Positions 8,270 to 18,208 are shown, counted from the stretch's first letter. The stretch is 64,000 bases of DNA from Salipaludibacillus agaradhaerens (GCF_002019735.1 NZ_KV917378.1:1700869-1764868); one strand, 5' to 3'. The notes: generated by a model from the sequence alone, not told the origin. Translations and numbers: made by a program.

Positions 8270-9405
8270 AGTTTCGCCCTCTGCTTATTAACAAAATAAA
8301 GTGAAGCATAAATACCTAGTGGAATCGTTAACACGATGCCAATACCGCCCGATAAGGCCCGGGCTAATTCCAGCGATAAATTCATCGATAATGTATAGCC
8401 TAATGGTAGTCCATTTTTTAAATATAAAATAAGACTTGGAATCGAACCACTGATATACGCAAAAAATAAAATATTTGTCATCGTCCCCATGATGTCTTTC
8501 CCAATATCCAATCCAGAAGCTTTTAGTGCTTTATTTGATATCGTTTGATCTTTTTCATACAAGCTAAAGATCGACGCTGACATCGTGATAGCCACATCCA
8601 TAACTGCCCCTAAAGAGCCGATAAACACACCGGCCATAAATACCATTTGCGGTGGCCGTGTTAAAAATTGCATCTCTTCATAGCGGAGTCCTCGCTCGCC
8701 TGTGATCCACATGACGAAAAAGGTGATGAGAACCGCACTAAAAGTCCCTAACAACGTAGCGACAACAGCAGCATACGTTTTTTGGTTAAATCCATTGACC
8801 AATAACAATGAAATGGCAGTAAATAATAGGACACTGAATGCACAAATAGCTAGGAGACTGATGTTCAATGTCGTGATATAAATGTCTAACGCATAAGATA
8901 GGAGGAGCGCATTGATGGCTAAGCTGACCATAGCAAAGAATCCTTGCTTCTTCCCGATGATCAATAGTGTAAAAATAAAGAGCCATGCGACGTACATAAT
9001 ATATTTATCACGTTTCACATCCTGGATGACCCCAGTTAATGAGGCCGTGCCTTCTGCTACCTCATCTATGTAGACAAAAACCTCATTTCCCACTTGATAC
9101 TCTTGATCATACCCGCCCGATAAGGAAAACTCGTTAATTAATTCAATCGTCTCTCCCTTATGCTCGCCATTCTTTACAGCCGCTGTAATATGCTGGGTGT
9201 ACAGCTCATCTTCATTCCCCGAGCTGTCAGTCATCTCCATTGCATCTACAACCTCTGTGCTCGTGACTTGGGCAATTGGTCTTTCGTACAAGGTATGATT
9301 AGTATGTACAAATATAATAGAAGCTGTAAAACAGCATACGATAATGCCACATATAAGCCATTGTTTATAAGATATATTTTCCAGTCTTCGATATAAACTC
9401 TTCAA
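8266..9405 (-). CDS. YibE/F family membrane protein with extracytoplasmic domain
   Basis: About 379 residues from a TTG at 9405, chosen because AGGTGG lies 7 bases upstream; in-frame GTG (9474) and ATG (9465) starts exist but have no ribosome site. One helix (residues ~15-35) is followed by a ~110-residue exported region with an OB-like pattern (YDQEYQVGNEVFVYIDE), then seven or eight helices. The segment GSLGAVMDVAITMSASIF and the later GLDIGKDIMGTMTNILFFAY match the YibE/F family. It pairs with the four-base-overlapping downstream gene. Molecular function is unknown. Confidence 0.78.
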   Translation of the reverse strand: MKSLYRRLENISYKQWLICGIIVCCFTASIIFVHTNHTLYERPIAQVTSTEVVDAMEMTDSSGNEDELYTQHITAAVKNGEHKGETIELINEFSLSGGYDQEYQVGNEVFVYIDEVAEGTASLTGVIQDVKRDKYIMYVAWLFIFTLLIIGKKQGFFAMVSLAINALLLSYALDIYITTLNISLLAICAFSVLLFTAISLLLVNGFNQKTYAAVVATLLGTFSAVLITFFVMWITGERGLRYEEMQFLTRPPQMVFMAGVFIGSLGAVMDVAITMSASIFSLYEKDQTISNKALKASGLDIGKDIMGTMTNILFFAYISGSIPSLILYLKNGLPLGYTLSMNLSLELARALSGGIGIVLTIPLGIYASLYFVNKQRAKL

Positions 9406-9668
9406 AAAATCGCCACCTAAAGGGATGCTGTTACTCGGATAATCATCCGTCTTGTCCCCGTTCATTCTTAACACTCTGATAATAGATTATTTCACAGAAT
9501 GCCCATGATTGACAAGTGTACTCTAGCATGATTTTCAGGGGCGATTAAAGACTCAAGAGTCGAATTTTTTTCAGAAGGGATGGGACGGTCGTTTTTCGGA
9601 GATTTCAAGTTAGGTTGTTCTGTTATGTGCTAACCATCTTTTTCTCTCATCAATTCCAATATATATAA

Positions 9669-9698
9669 AGGCCTAAACTCTCGTATAAGCTTAGGCCT
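9669..9698 (-). terminator. Terminator after the cupin gene
   Basis: AGGCCTAA (9669-9676) and TTAGGCCT (9691-9698) form an 8-bp stem, followed on the minus strand by a TTTATATAT tract. It lies about 20 bases after the cupin stop codon. Confidence 0.65.
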
Positions 9699-9716
9699 CT
9701 TCTTTCATTTTAAATC

Positions 9717-10286
9717 CTATTTAGTTTTTACCTCTTTATAGAGGCACCTTTGATCCTCTTTAGTGTTATGGACGGTTCCGTACGCATGTTCAGGCGGTGC
9801 ATAGATTGAGTAAAGTTTCAGTGGGGCATTGCCTGTGTTTGTGAGATTGTGCCATTTGCCTGCTGGAACAAAAATCGCATCATCTGCAAATGCCTGTTGC
9901 TGAAAATCTAACCGGTCTTGGCTATCTCCCATTTGGACGAGTCCTTGCCCTTCTTCAATTCGTAAAAATTGATCGTGGTCATGGTGGACTTCCAATCCGA
10001 TGTCATCGCCTACGTTAATACTCATTAATGTTAATTGCAAATGCTCCCCTGTCCATAGGGCTGTGCGAAAAGTGGTGTTTTGCTTCGTGGCTTCTTCTAT
10101 GTCCACCACAAAGGGTCTTGGTCCATAATCAGTTATTCGTTGTTGGTGATAAGAATGGGATGAACCTCTGTCACTGCCCTGAGGCCACTGCTGGGACTGC
10201 CAGCTGTTGTACCATGCATCATAGTCTTGCCAATTACGTGTCATAGGTTGTTGCCATTGATCGTAAGGCCATGTATTCCAGTGCAT
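9717..10286 (-). CDS. Cupin-domain protein with W/Q/Y-rich N-terminus
   Basis: 189 residues; ATG at 10286 after AAAGGAGAA. Residues 1-50 are dominated by Trp, Gln, Tyr and Ser (repeated WQ/YD motifs), resembling low-complexity segments of spore coat proteins. Residues 55-180 are a cupin barrel: HHDHDQFLRIEEG gives the first metal-binding motif and FVPAGKWHNLTNTG the second. Close relatives without the Trp-rich tail are common in Clostridium and Bacillus as single-domain cupins of unknown substrate. The gene stands alone with its own terminator. A spore-surface location is a guess from the N-terminal composition. Confidence 0.8.
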   Translation of the reverse strand: MHWNTWPYDQWQQPMTRNWQDYDAWYNSWQSQQWPQGSDRGSSHSYHQQRITDYGPRPFVVDIEEATKQNTTFRTALWTGEHLQLTLMSINVGDDIGLEVHHDHDQFLRIEEGQGLVQMGDSQDRLDFQQQAFADDAIFVPAGKWHNLTNTGNAPLKLYSIYAPPEHAYGTVHNTKEDQRCLYKEVKTK

Positions 10287-10536
10287 CTTATTCTCCTTTC
10301 ATGCTTTTTCTCTTTATCCTATGCAGGTGACCAGCATTAGGTAAATGTCATAAGGAAGAATGGGCCATGATCATAATCTTAATAAATAACGTTCAAAAAT
10401 TTTCACACATACCATGTCTCGATAATAGAAATGATTTTTCAACAAGTTATAAAAGTCTCATATATTCTTTCCTAAGCCTATGATACTATCATTCTATATG
10501 TGCCCAAAGACTATAATTTACCATTGGAGGTTTATG

Positions 10537-12006
10537 ATGACGGCTATTGAACAATTAAACATATCTGATTATAAAAAGAAAAATACGTTATTACTCTTGA
10601 CTTATTCTGTTACATTGGTGACTGTTCTTATACTTTCTATTATGACAAATGCTGTGGAAATGTTAATCATCTACAGCGCTCAACTCCTCGTAATAACGGG
10701 GGCTTATGCTGTTCAACATTATTTTAAAAAGCCATTCCCCTTTCCTTATATCGCAGTCATTGTCATGAATGTGGCAGCTATTTCTGTTATTTTCGTTATA
10801 GGGAGTCAAGAAACCATTCTGTTAATATTTCCATTTATAGCCCTTTTAGCTTCCGTTCACATGCAGCCGAAAATTTTTGTAATTGGATTCAGCTTCGGTG
10901 TCGTCGGATTGACGTTAAATAAATTAATGGCTACAGGTGAAACAAAGGTGCTCATTGATTCTTTGTTTAATTATTCAATGCTTTTATATCTTTTGCTCGG
11001 TGTTATTTTAGGTGTTGTTATTTCGTTAAATCAACGGCAATTTGCTACATTAAAAAAGTTTACAAAAGATGCTGAAGAAGAAGCGACCCGCAAAGAGCAA
11101 GAACGTGTATTATTAAAACAAAACGTCACAGCCATTATTGATCACGTGTCACAAGCTAATGAAAAAGTTCAAACGAATATGATAGCTCAAAACGAACTAA
11201 AAACAACTATTTCTGAAGTATCAAGTGGCAGTGTTGCGCAAACGGAACAAATAAACAATATATCAGAGCAAGCTTACAAAGCGTTAGAGTCTATGGAACG
11301 CCTGCATTCTTCATCCATCTCATTGTTAACAGAGTCTGAAGACGTCAAAGCGTTGTTAGATCAAAACCAGGTTCAAATGAATGACCATCATAATGAAATG
11401 CAAGCATTAAAAGAAGAAATTATGTCGTTAAATTCTACCTTCAAAGTGCTTAGCAATAAAATTACGGAAACGAATGAATTTGCAGGGACAATAAAAGGGA
11501 TTACTGAACAAACAAATTTACTAGCACTTAATGCCTCAATAGAAGCTGCAAGAGCTGGAGAGGCCGGAAAGGGGTTTTCAGTTGTCGCAAGTGAAATAAG
11601 GAAGTTAGCCGAGATTACCGGAGAAACAACTGAAAAAATCACCGTTAATCTTAATGACTTAAACGAAAGTAATAATGTAGCAGTGGAAAAAATGTCCGTC
11701 AGCCGCTTAAATATCGAAAAAGGGACTGAAACAACCGAACATGTTTCTCACTCGTTTATAACAGCCACTTCTACTTTAACTGCTTTAACACGCAATATAA
11801 AAGACTTAACCCATGTGGCTGATGACGTGAAGGAAGGCTCCAACGTGATTGAAGCAGCATCAAGTGAATTAGCCACCATCATTGAAGAAGCAAGTGCGGC
11901 CTTAGAGGAAATGAATGCTACGGTAGAAGACTTAACGACAGACAATGAAAAAGTCGCTCATTATATGAATACGACCACTGAAGATGCTAAACGGCTGATC
12001 CAATAA
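10537..12006 (+). CDS. Methyl-accepting chemotaxis protein with six-helix membrane domain
   Basis: 489 residues from the second of two adjacent ATGs, six bases after GGAGG; the longer frame upstream has no ribosome site. About six membrane helices occupy residues 15-165 and no extracellular ligand domain or HAMP is visible, so it belongs to the receptors that sense within or through the membrane. The cytoplasmic coiled coil begins near residue 180; the conserved hairpin tip is at about 325-345 ([19 protein letters not shown]) with the CheA/CheW-contact pattern. The stimulus is unknown. Confidence 0.9.
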   Translation: MTAIEQLNISDYKKKNTLLLLTYSVTLVTVLILSIMTNAVEMLIIYSAQLLVITGAYAVQHYFKKPFPFPYIAVIVMNVAAISVIFVIGSQETILLIFPFIALLASVHMQPKIFVIGFSFGVVGLTLNKLMATGETKVLIDSLFNYSMLLYLLLGVILGVVISLNQRQFATLKKFTKDAEEEATRKEQERVLLKQNVTAIIDHVSQANEKVQTNMIAQNELKTTISEVSSGSVAQTEQINNISEQAYKALESMERLHSSSISLLTESEDVKALLDQNQVQMNDHHNEMQALKEEIMSLNSTFKVLSNKITETNEFAGTIKGITEQTNLLALNASIEAARAGEAGKGFSVVASEIRKLAEITGETTEKITVNLNDLNESNNVAVEKMSVSRLNIEKGTETTEHVSHSFITATSTLTALTRNIKDLTHVADDVKEGSNVIEAASSELATIIEEASAALEEMNATVEDLTTDNEKVAHYMNTTTEDAKRLIQ

Positions 12007-12133
12007 AACGAACCTTCGTCCTCTAATCTCACGATGTTTCAGCTTGCTGTTATAATCTTGTTTTGTCTAACTACGCAGTACATTTGAATTTGTTTAACGG
12101 CCCTCATCCCTAATCAAGCTCACAACTTAAACC

Positions 12134-12181
12134 AAAGAGAACCAGCCTTGAATTCTCTCATTCACAGCTGGTTCTCTTTTT
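12134..12181 (+). terminator. Terminator between convergent chemoreceptor and srlB
   Basis: A perfect 13-bp stem, AAAGAGAACCAGC (12134-12146) with GCTGGTTCTCTTT (12167-12179), ends in a T run. It can also serve the minus-strand sorbitol operon that ends at 12233. Confidence 0.85.
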
Positions 12182-12232
12182 CTAAAAAATTTTGAGATAG
12201 CTCCCTAAAGGGACTTTGTCTTTCGTCTACAA

Positions 12233-12601
12233 TTAGGCGTGTGAATAAATACGAAGTGTATCGCCTTGTTTCACTTCTTGAATTTCCGTATCTTCTAAAT
12301 AAAGGGTACCTGGTAACTCAGGCCTTTCTAAGCCGTCGAACTTCAACGTGATATGTCCTAGAGACGTAAGGTTCGTCTCCACAGCCTCCCCTACAGACGT
12401 TATTTTATATTTGGCGTCACCGATTTGAAGCATGTCCCCTGCTTTAATCTCGCTATCTATTTCATTGACTGTAATAGATAAGCAATAATCTATAAGTTCT
12501 GCAGGTGCACTTTCTCCAAATAGCACTAACATTTTATCATCTAAAAACTCAGTTACCGAAGAACCGATTTTATTAATGTGGGTTTCATATTTTGTATGCA
12601 T
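12233..12601 (-). CDS. srlB: PTS glucitol/sorbitol-specific EIIA
   Basis: 122 residues from the ATG at 12601 (GAGGAG 8 bases upstream); 17 extra upstream codons lack a ribosome site. Matches the PTSIIA-gut family: beta-rich, with FGESAPAELIDYC near residue 30-45 and the LGHITLKFDG segment containing the likely phosphorylated histidine. It carries phosphate from HPr to the EIIB domain of SrlE. It is the last gene of the operon, followed by the shared terminator. Confidence 0.9.
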   Translation of the reverse strand: MHTKYETHINKIGSSVTEFLDDKMLVLFGESAPAELIDYCLSITVNEIDSEIKAGDMLQIGDAKYKITSVGEAVETNLTSLGHITLKFDGLERPELPGTLYLEDTEIQEVKQGDTLRIYSHA

Positions 12602-12681
12602 GACGGACGCTCCTCTTCTAATCACCGAATAAATTATTTTCCATTTTAACATGACGCATGTCTTCTCTATCTACCATAATG

Positions 12682-13686
12682 TTATTCATATAGGCCAAAG
12701 CTTGCTAGCCAGGCAATAAAGACTGTTGGGGCCCCCGTCAAAAATCTACCATAAAGAACAGAGGGAACACCCACTTCTACGGTTTCAGGTTCTGCTTCAG
12801 CTAAACCTAAGCCTACTGGTACAAAATCTGCTGCTGCCTGAGAGTTAATAGCAAATAGTGCTGGAAGTGCAAGGTGGGCTGGAATATTGCCTTTGCCAAT
12901 TTCGACCCCAATTAATGTTCCTACAACTTGAGCTATAACCGCACCAGGTCCTAAGAAAGGTGATAACAATGGAAATGAGCAAACAAGTGCTATAAGCATT
13001 AGCCCCCATAGGCTCCCTGCAAATGGAGACAAAAATTTAGCAAAAAGATCACCGATACCTGTTTCAATAATGATACCAATTAACATGGCCACAAAAGCCA
13101 TAAACGGAAGAATTGTCTTAATCACGGTATCAATGGCGTCGCGTCCCGCTTGATAAAAAACACTCACTACCGCTCCCATACCAATACCTATTTTAGCCAT
13201 TAGCCCTCTTGGCTTCTGTTGTTCACTTATCTTTTTCTCTGATGTATATTTGAAATCACTTTTGGCAGCCGTTTCTTCTGGTATTGTTTGTTGAACACCA
13301 CCCACATCTTCATTACTAACTATTTCTATGTTTTCACTTTTGACTCCAGACACGTAAATATCTTCTGTAATGTGTTTTGCCAATGGGCCACTTTGGCCAG
13401 TTGACATGACATTAATGGTTGGAATACGTTTTTGCGGGTATAAGCCACAACGCAATGTGCCACCGCAGTCGATAATGACACACACCATTTCATTTTCAGG
13501 TATGCTTGTCTTAAAACCATTAACGAGTTCACAACCAGTCAGCTCTGCAATACGCTCTGCAATGTGGGGCTTCTCTCCCCCCGTAATGTAAACAACTTTG
13601 TTCTTTTCAGCAGTAGGTGTTATAACGAGGGGTCCGCCAAATCCATTAGCCCCTTTTGTTATTTTTATTGAACGATATGTTGTCAT
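12682..13686 (-). CDS. srlE: PTS glucitol/sorbitol-specific EIIB(C)
   Basis: 334 residues. The N-terminal half is the EIIB domain: FGGPLVITP near residue 17 and the [14 protein letters not shown] segment, which contains the phosphorylatable cysteine. From about residue 160 there are membrane helices ([20 protein letters not shown]) and the conserved [15 protein letters not shown] and [21 protein letters not shown] segments of the second EII membrane part. Length equals that of E. coli SrlE (about 319-330). It forms the permease with SrlA, 17 bases upstream. Confidence 0.93.
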   Translation of the reverse strand: MTTYRSIKITKGANGFGGPLVITPTAEKNKVVYITGGEKPHIAERIAELTGCELVNGFKTSIPENEMVCVIIDCGGTLRCGLYPQKRIPTINVMSTGQSGPLAKHITEDIYVSGVKSENIEIVSNEDVGGVQQTIPEETAAKSDFKYTSEKKISEQQKPRGLMAKIGIGMGAVVSVFYQAGRDAIDTVIKTILPFMAFVAMLIGIIIETGIGDLFAKFLSPFAGSLWGLMLIALVCSFPLLSPFLGPGAVIAQVVGTLIGVEIGKGNIPAHLALPALFAINSQAAADFVPVGLGLAEAEPETVEVGVPSVLYGRFLTGAPTVFIAWLASFGLYE

Positions 13687-13703
13687 TTCCTCACACCACC
13701 TTC

Positions 13704-14249
13704 TTATAATTTTACTACTTGGCCTAATTTTACATTTTGTTGCTTAGCAACGTACGCCGTCATATAATCTGTCACCCAACCTCTTAAGAAGTTTGTAAAA
13801 ATACCTACTAAGAAATAACGAAGGGCTAATTCTGTAATATCATGGCCTAATGTGGTTATACCAGCAGCAATCCCTAAGAAAACAAAAAGTTCGCCGGGGT
13901 TGACGTGAGGGAATAACCCATTATGTGTATGACAAGAATACGAGGCGGCAGCATAATAGCTAGGTTTATGTTTCTCTGGTAAAAACCTTCCTAATGATAA
14001 AGTCATTGGATTAGCTAACACGAAGGTTCCGATAATAGGTAATATAAAATACCTTGTAAATGGATTTTTCCCTGATTTTCTTGCTAATTTCTCAACTCTT
14101 TCATCTCCTACTAAGCGAACAAGTGAGTTCATCGCAACTAGCAGCATAATTAATAACGGCACAATCCCTGTGACAAGATCAACAAATACTTCTCCACCAT
14201 GCCTGAACAAATCCATAAATTTCTCTGCACCAATAATAATAATGTCCAT
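13704..14249 (-). CDS. srlA: PTS glucitol/sorbitol-specific EIIC
   Basis: 181 residues, ATG at 14249 after GGGGAG. The protein has a Glu-Lys-Phe start ([19 protein letters not shown]), several helices, and the family segments [23 protein letters not shown] and [25 protein letters not shown]. It is the sugar-translocating subunit that transports sorbitol with phosphorylation by EIIB. The gene order GutM-SrlA-SrlE-SrlB is the standard Firmicutes arrangement. Confidence 0.93.
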   Translation of the reverse strand: MDIIIIGAEKFMDLFRHGGEVFVDLVTGIVPLLIMLLVAMNSLVRLVGDERVEKLARKSGKNPFTRYFILPIIGTFVLANPMTLSLGRFLPEKHKPSYYAAASYSCHTHNGLFPHVNPGELFVFLGIAAGITTLGHDITELALRYFLVGIFTNFLRGWVTDYMTAYVAKQQNVKLGQVVKL

Positions 14250-14269
14250 ATTATGTCTCCCCTTCTCTT

Positions 14270-14695
14270 TTAGCTCTTTTTAGGCATTACATAATCAATC
14301 CAGCCTTTCTTAACTTTTAATTCTCCTCCTTTTGAAATAACCTCATAACTTTTAAGAGCGTCTTCTATCGCAAACTGTGTTAATTTATTTACCTTCTTAT
14401 AGTCTTTCTCTGAGATTTTAAGCAAGTTTTTCCCTTCAAATCCTTTAAGATCTTTTACTCGAGAAAAAACTGTCACTCCTTGCATTTTGGCCGCCCTCAA
14501 AATGGTATTTTGTTTGTCAATAGCAAACATCACGACTGTCCCTGCGCGAAACATACCCGTCCTTTTACCTATGGCTACTCTACCAAGAGACCTTAGTTCA
14601 GCATATTTTCTATTAAAATGTTTAATTTGCATAAAGCCAAATACACTCTGAATGAGCCATGCTAAACCCATCATAACTATCAAATGCCAAATCAT
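14270..14695 (-). CDS. gutM: GutM/SrlM-type operon activator protein
   Basis: 141 residues from the ATG at 14695, eight bases after GGGAGG; the 11 upstream codons are probably leader. One N-terminal membrane helix ([20 protein letters not shown]) precedes a soluble part with [21 protein letters not shown], the signature of the GutM family. GutM is described as an activator or accessory regulator of glucitol operons in E. coli and lactobacilli, although the helix suggests membrane attachment. It lies 300 bases after the PRD regulator and may have its own promoter with a cre-like site. Confidence 0.85.
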   Translation of the reverse strand: MIWHLIVMMGLAWLIQSVFGFMQIKHFNRKYAELRSLGRVAIGKRTGMFRAGTVVMFAIDKQNTILRAAKMQGVTVFSRVKDLKGFEGKNLLKISEKDYKKVNKLTQFAIEDALKSYEVISKGGELKVKKGWIDYVMPKKS

Positions 14696-14745
14696 GTATG
14701 TTCCCTCCCACCCTTTTTTCTTTATCAATGATCTAAAAACAATAG

Positions 14746-14759
14746 CGAAAGCGGTTACA
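14746..14759 (-). promoter_or_regulatory. cre-like site upstream of gutM
   Basis: Minus-strand TGTAACCGCTTTCG matches 13 of 14 positions of the CcpA consensus TGWAANCGNTNWCA. Its position 50 bases before gutM, in the only long gap of the operon, fits catabolite repression of the transport genes. Confidence 0.55.
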
Positions 14760-14954
14760 AATAAGCCAACTTATCATACAAAATACTTTGAAAAAATAAT
14801 TAACCCATGTATCTCTCGTTACAGCCAAACGCTTTCTCAACAGCTCGCCTTCAGCTAAATCATGTGACAAATCCTTTCACATCATTAGATCTATAGATGC
14901 TGTCCCCCTACAGAAGTCACCCTGTAGCCTTATTTAAAAACATCATTTTTTTCT

Positions 14955-14984
14955 TATTGAGAATTCAATTGTGACGTTCACTCA
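14955..14984 (+). repeat. ~29-bp dispersed motif, copy b
   Basis: Reads ATTGAGAATTCAATTGTGACGTTCACTCA across these positions, just downstream of the PRD regulator stop. It matches the copies at 1011, 20670 (opposite strand) and 41261. Confidence 0.55.
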
Positions 14985-14993
14985 TTTACTATC

Positions 14994-16922
14994 TCAATAA
15001 AATTTACTCACTTTTTTTAGTAGCTGAGATAATTCACCATAAGCAGCGGTAGAGGAAATGTCCGCTATTAATTGGTCATTATTGGCAAGTCGAATAATCT
15101 CATCGTAAACACTCACTAACTGGTTCTCAATGGCGTCATTTTGCTTTATTGGTAGACCTAACAAGAAAATTAGTTTTATTTCTTTTCCAGCCGATATAAC
15201 TTTCTCTGGAAAAATTCCTAGTGCTAATTCAATATTATCTGAACATTCATGACTGGTATGTGGTAGAGCGATAAAGTTATCGAACACCATGGAGCCTTTT
15301 AATTCTCTTTCTTTTAAGCGTTGTTTAAAGCCACTATCTAAATACTTTTTTTCCACAAGTTCATCTACCATGTCATATAAATTCTGATGATAACCTTTTT
15401 TACCGTCCAGCTTGAAGAATTTATCTTTACTGATAAGATGGCTTAAAATAGATGGTTTAGGATTATCCGCTTTGGCATTAAAACGACGCATATAGGCGAC
15501 TTCATCAATTTTTTTTGCAACTCTATGTTCATCAAAGATTTCATTGATCATAATGATAGAACTGTCTGTATCGACCTCTAACGTCACAGTGGAAAAGACG
15601 ATATCGTACGCATTTAAGATAGCTTCTGTAACATCTCTTTCTGAATAAATATCTAGCTCCACATTGTCATTAAGCACGCGCTCTAGTTGATTGGTGACTA
15701 ATTTAGCTGTCCCTCTTCCTGTGCCGCATACAACAGCTGCTTTTTTAATTTTTTTCATCTTCAGTTCACTCTGTGAAATAAACACTTCAAAATAAAAGGC
15801 AAGATAGCCTAATTCATCTTCTGAGACTTCTAATTCATACTCATTTTCAATAACTTGTCCTGCGATTTTAGCCATATTATAAGCAACTGGATATTTACTT
15901 TTAACATCTGCTAACATTGGATTATTGAGGCGTAAACCAAACATTAGTCGATTTAACATGAAAGATAAATGATATTGAAGGTCTTCGATAAAACAAGGAT
16001 TTTCTTCTATTATTCGTTTGTTGAAACCAATTTGTTCAAAAATTAACTCTAACAGTTCTTTCACTTCGTCCGTTATTTTTATTTTTGTTGTGGTACGTTT
16101 ATTTGTAGGCGTTCTCCTTCCTGCAATTGGTACAGTTAAAAATAGAATTTCATTTTCAGGGATATGAACTGGTAGTTTGTCTTCAAGAGCTTTAGCTATT
16201 TCTCTTCCAATTTGGTAATCGCTCGTATGAGAAAGTTTGCGTAAATTCTCGTTCACCTTAGAGAGCGAACGGTTTTTCAATAAACAATCTAGCATGACGA
16301 TCACAAATTCTAGAAGACGTTTTTGACTAGCAGATTCAAAATCGTACTTAGTTGCGATCCGTGTGACTTCATCTACAACATCTTTATCTAACGGATATGA
16401 GCCATATAATAACTCATAAGCATTCTCTAAGATAAAAAAACGCAAATCTAATTCGTCGCCTATTAATTGCAACCCTGTATTTTGCTTCCCGTGAATCTTA
16501 AGATTATACGCATTCAAGGAAACAGATGCTTTTTTCAACTCATTAACAAGTGTCGTTCTGCCAATATTCATTTCGAAAGCGAGTTCATCTAATGTGTAAG
16601 TTTGATTATTTTCTATCAGTCGCTCGATAATAAAAGCGATCCGTTGTTTTGATGAATCGATAGTGTTTTTTCCTGATGTTAATTGGTGCATAACCGCCTT
16701 AAACGCCTCTTCATTTTCTATCACTAAGTGATAGCCTTTCCCTCTTTCGTTTTCTAGACTTGCTATTCCTTCCAATTCAATATTTAACGCTTTTATACAG
16801 TTTCTAACCGTTCGTGTTCCTACTTCTAACATGTCAGCTAAAAAATCTAGCGAGTTGTATTCCCTTTGCTTAGCAATTATTAGTATTTGAGCACTTCTAT
16901 TATCTAGCATGATGTCAGGCAT
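14994..16922 (-). CDS. PRD-domain transcriptional regulator of the sorbitol operon (MtlR/GutR type)
   Basis: 642 residues. Order of domains: two winged-helix DNA-binding modules (~8-70 and ~85-145), PRD1 (~180-285), PRD2 (~295-400), an EIIB-like domain (~405-490, with CGTGRGTA containing its cysteine) and an EIIA domain (~500-640, active-site histidine in IALPHTS). This is the layout of PTS-controlled activators such as MtlR. PRD positions that normally hold phosphorylatable histidines are mostly changed here: PRD1 has LDCLL and LTVPIAG, and PRD2 keeps YHLSF but has YLAFYF at its second site. It probably activates from the palindrome upstream of the dehydrogenase gene. Confidence 0.9.
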   Translation of the reverse strand: MPDIMLDNRSAQILIIAKQREYNSLDFLADMLEVGTRTVRNCIKALNIELEGIASLENERGKGYHLVIENEEAFKAVMHQLTSGKNTIDSSKQRIAFIIERLIENNQTYTLDELAFEMNIGRTTLVNELKKASVSLNAYNLKIHGKQNTGLQLIGDELDLRFFILENAYELLYGSYPLDKDVVDEVTRIATKYDFESASQKRLLEFVIVMLDCLLKNRSLSKVNENLRKLSHTSDYQIGREIAKALEDKLPVHIPENEILFLTVPIAGRRTPTNKRTTTKIKITDEVKELLELIFEQIGFNKRIIEENPCFIEDLQYHLSFMLNRLMFGLRLNNPMLADVKSKYPVAYNMAKIAGQVIENEYELEVSEDELGYLAFYFEVFISQSELKMKKIKKAAVVCGTGRGTAKLVTNQLERVLNDNVELDIYSERDVTEAILNAYDIVFSTVTLEVDTDSSIIMINEIFDEHRVAKKIDEVAYMRRFNAKADNPKPSILSHLISKDKFFKLDGKKGYHQNLYDMVDELVEKKYLDSGFKQRLKERELKGSMVFDNFIALPHTSHECSDNIELALGIFPEKVISAGKEIKLIFLLGLPIKQNDAIENQLVSVYDEIIRLANNDQLIADISSTAAYGELSQLLKKVSKFY

Positions 16923-16991
16923 TATCTCACCTCATTTTTTCATGAATATCTAGACCTCTAGACATTCATTAAGGCATCTCTGACTGTCCTT

Positions 16992-17792
16992 TTAACCTCT
17001 CGATTTTCCACCAGATATATTGAAGGTTGTCCCTGTAATATAACTGGCCCGTTCAGAAGCTAAATAAGTAACCAGATCGCCAATTTCTGCAAGCTTACCT
17101 TCTCTTCTAAGGGGAATCGATTTACTATAGTCAGTAGATAGGCCATCAACTGTCGTTCCCCTGGTGTATGCAAGTGCTTTGTTATAGGTATCTGTTCTGA
17201 GCCCAGTTGTTTCCAAAATGCCTGGGGCGATACCTATGACACGGATGTTAAATTTCCCTAACTCTTTTGCCCAAGCACGTGTAAATGAAATGACAGCTCC
17301 CTTCGTTGCAGAGTAGCAACTTTGACCGGCTGATCCTTCTTGTCCAGCCTCAGATGTAATATTAATAATAACTCCTTTCCTTTGTTTTAGCATTACTTTT
17401 GTAGCTGATTGTGCAAATAAATATGGCCCTTTTTGATTAACTGCTACCATTAAGTCAAAGTCAGCTTCACTTAATTCATAATCTGGCCTTTCTCCTTTAT
17501 CATCAACTAATAGTCTTGGTAAATTCACGCCTGCATTATTCACCAAAATATCAACCGTACCAAACCGTTTAACTGTTGTAGCCACTGTTCTCTCAACACT
17601 TTGCCGATCAGTCACATCACACTTTATAAAGAAAGACCCATCAGCTCGTGCACCTTCTTCTCCATTCACATCTGCCACAACGACCGTAACGCCATTACTT
17701 AATAGCTCCCTTGACACTTGGAGGCCAATACCTGACGCCCCCCCTGTTACGATGGCCACTTCCCCTTCTAAATTCAACCATGATTCTTTCAT
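16992..17792 (-). CDS. srlD: Sorbitol-6-phosphate 2-dehydrogenase (SDR family)
   Basis: 266 residues from the ATG at 17792 (GGAGGG eight bases upstream), giving the normal length of the lactobacillar GutF/SorF enzymes, with WLNLEGEVAIVTGGASGIG at the start. TGGASGIG is the NAD-binding glycine motif, NNAG the structural motif, and YSATK (with a serine about 13 residues earlier) the catalytic Tyr-Lys. It oxidises sorbitol-6-phosphate to fructose-6-phosphate with NAD+. It is the first gene of the operon and is followed after 69 bases by the regulator. Confidence 0.88.
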   Translation of the reverse strand: MKESWLNLEGEVAIVTGGASGIGLQVSRELLSNGVTVVVADVNGEEGARADGSFFIKCDVTDRQSVERTVATTVKRFGTVDILVNNAGVNLPRLLVDDKGERPDYELSEADFDLMVAVNQKGPYLFAQSATKVMLKQRKGVIINITSEAGQEGSAGQSCYSATKGAVISFTRAWAKELGKFNIRVIGIAPGILETTGLRTDTYNKALAYTRGTTVDGLSTDYSKSIPLRREGKLAEIGDLVTYLASERASYITGTTFNISGGKSRG

Positions 17793-17847
17793 AGATGATT
17801 CCCTCCGATTCTTTTTCTCTTTAGGGCACTTTTTTCTAACTGCTTTT

Positions 17848-17853
17848 ATTATA
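17848..17853 (-). promoter_or_regulatory. Candidate -10 box of the sorbitol operon
   Basis: TATAAT on the minus strand, about 55 bases before the srlD start codon. The sequence 17 bases upstream (TTAATT) is a poor -35, as expected of a promoter that needs an activator bound at the adjacent palindrome. Confidence 0.5.
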
Positions 17854-17871
17854 AAAAGTCGTCCACTTAAA

Positions 17872-17917
17872 ATTAATACAGAGTTTTTCACACGAATGTG
17901 AAAAACTCTGTATTAAT
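17872..17917. promoter_or_regulatory. 46-bp perfect palindrome upstream of srlD, candidate activator site
   Basis: Two 21-base arms (17872-17892 and 17897-17917) are exact complements around the loop CGAA. Each inner arm holds TTTTTCACA, giving a TTTTTCACA..TGTGAAAAA operator look. No T run follows on the minus strand, which argues against a plain terminator. The centre lies about 50 bases upstream of the presumed transcription start, where an activator would bind. Confidence 0.65.
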
Positions 17918-17952
17918 AACAAAACAATTAGAGGAACAAATCCTACATTTTT

Positions 17953-18060
17953 ATAAAGTTAAGCTTCAATCAGTGGGAGTGGAGAGATCATGAGATTAAT
18001 GTCCGTTAGCTCTCCTCTCTATTTTGAGCTTTGAGATTTACGCACGCTTACCTTAGAGTA
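17953..18060. repeat. Dispersed ~140-bp intergenic repeat, copy 2
   Basis: Starts AAGCTTCAATCAGTGGGAG, continues through ATTAATGTCCGTTAGCTC and CTCCTCTCTATTTTGAG, and ends ACGCACGCTTACC. It lies between the divergent sorbitol and GNAT genes, so it is not tied to a 3' end here. Confidence 0.7.
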
Positions 18061-18208
18061 GAAACGATTAATGAAGGCAGTGGATATTCTTTCTAGCATT
18101 TTAATTTACAACAGAAGAATCAAGATGACAACGTTCATTTAAACCTGTAACTATCTGATGACTTCAGAACAATCTAATTAAAAGACTCCCTTTAACCATT
18201 GCTAGTAG

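Noticed and set aside
12003-12016. Further copy of the 140-bp repeat after the chemoreceptor
   Set aside because: Only the first block (AAAACGAACCTTC) is present; too short to call a copy.
17872-17917. Terminator interpretation of the 46-bp palindrome
   Set aside because: No T run follows on the minus strand and no minus-strand gene ends upstream; on the plus strand no gene ends there either.
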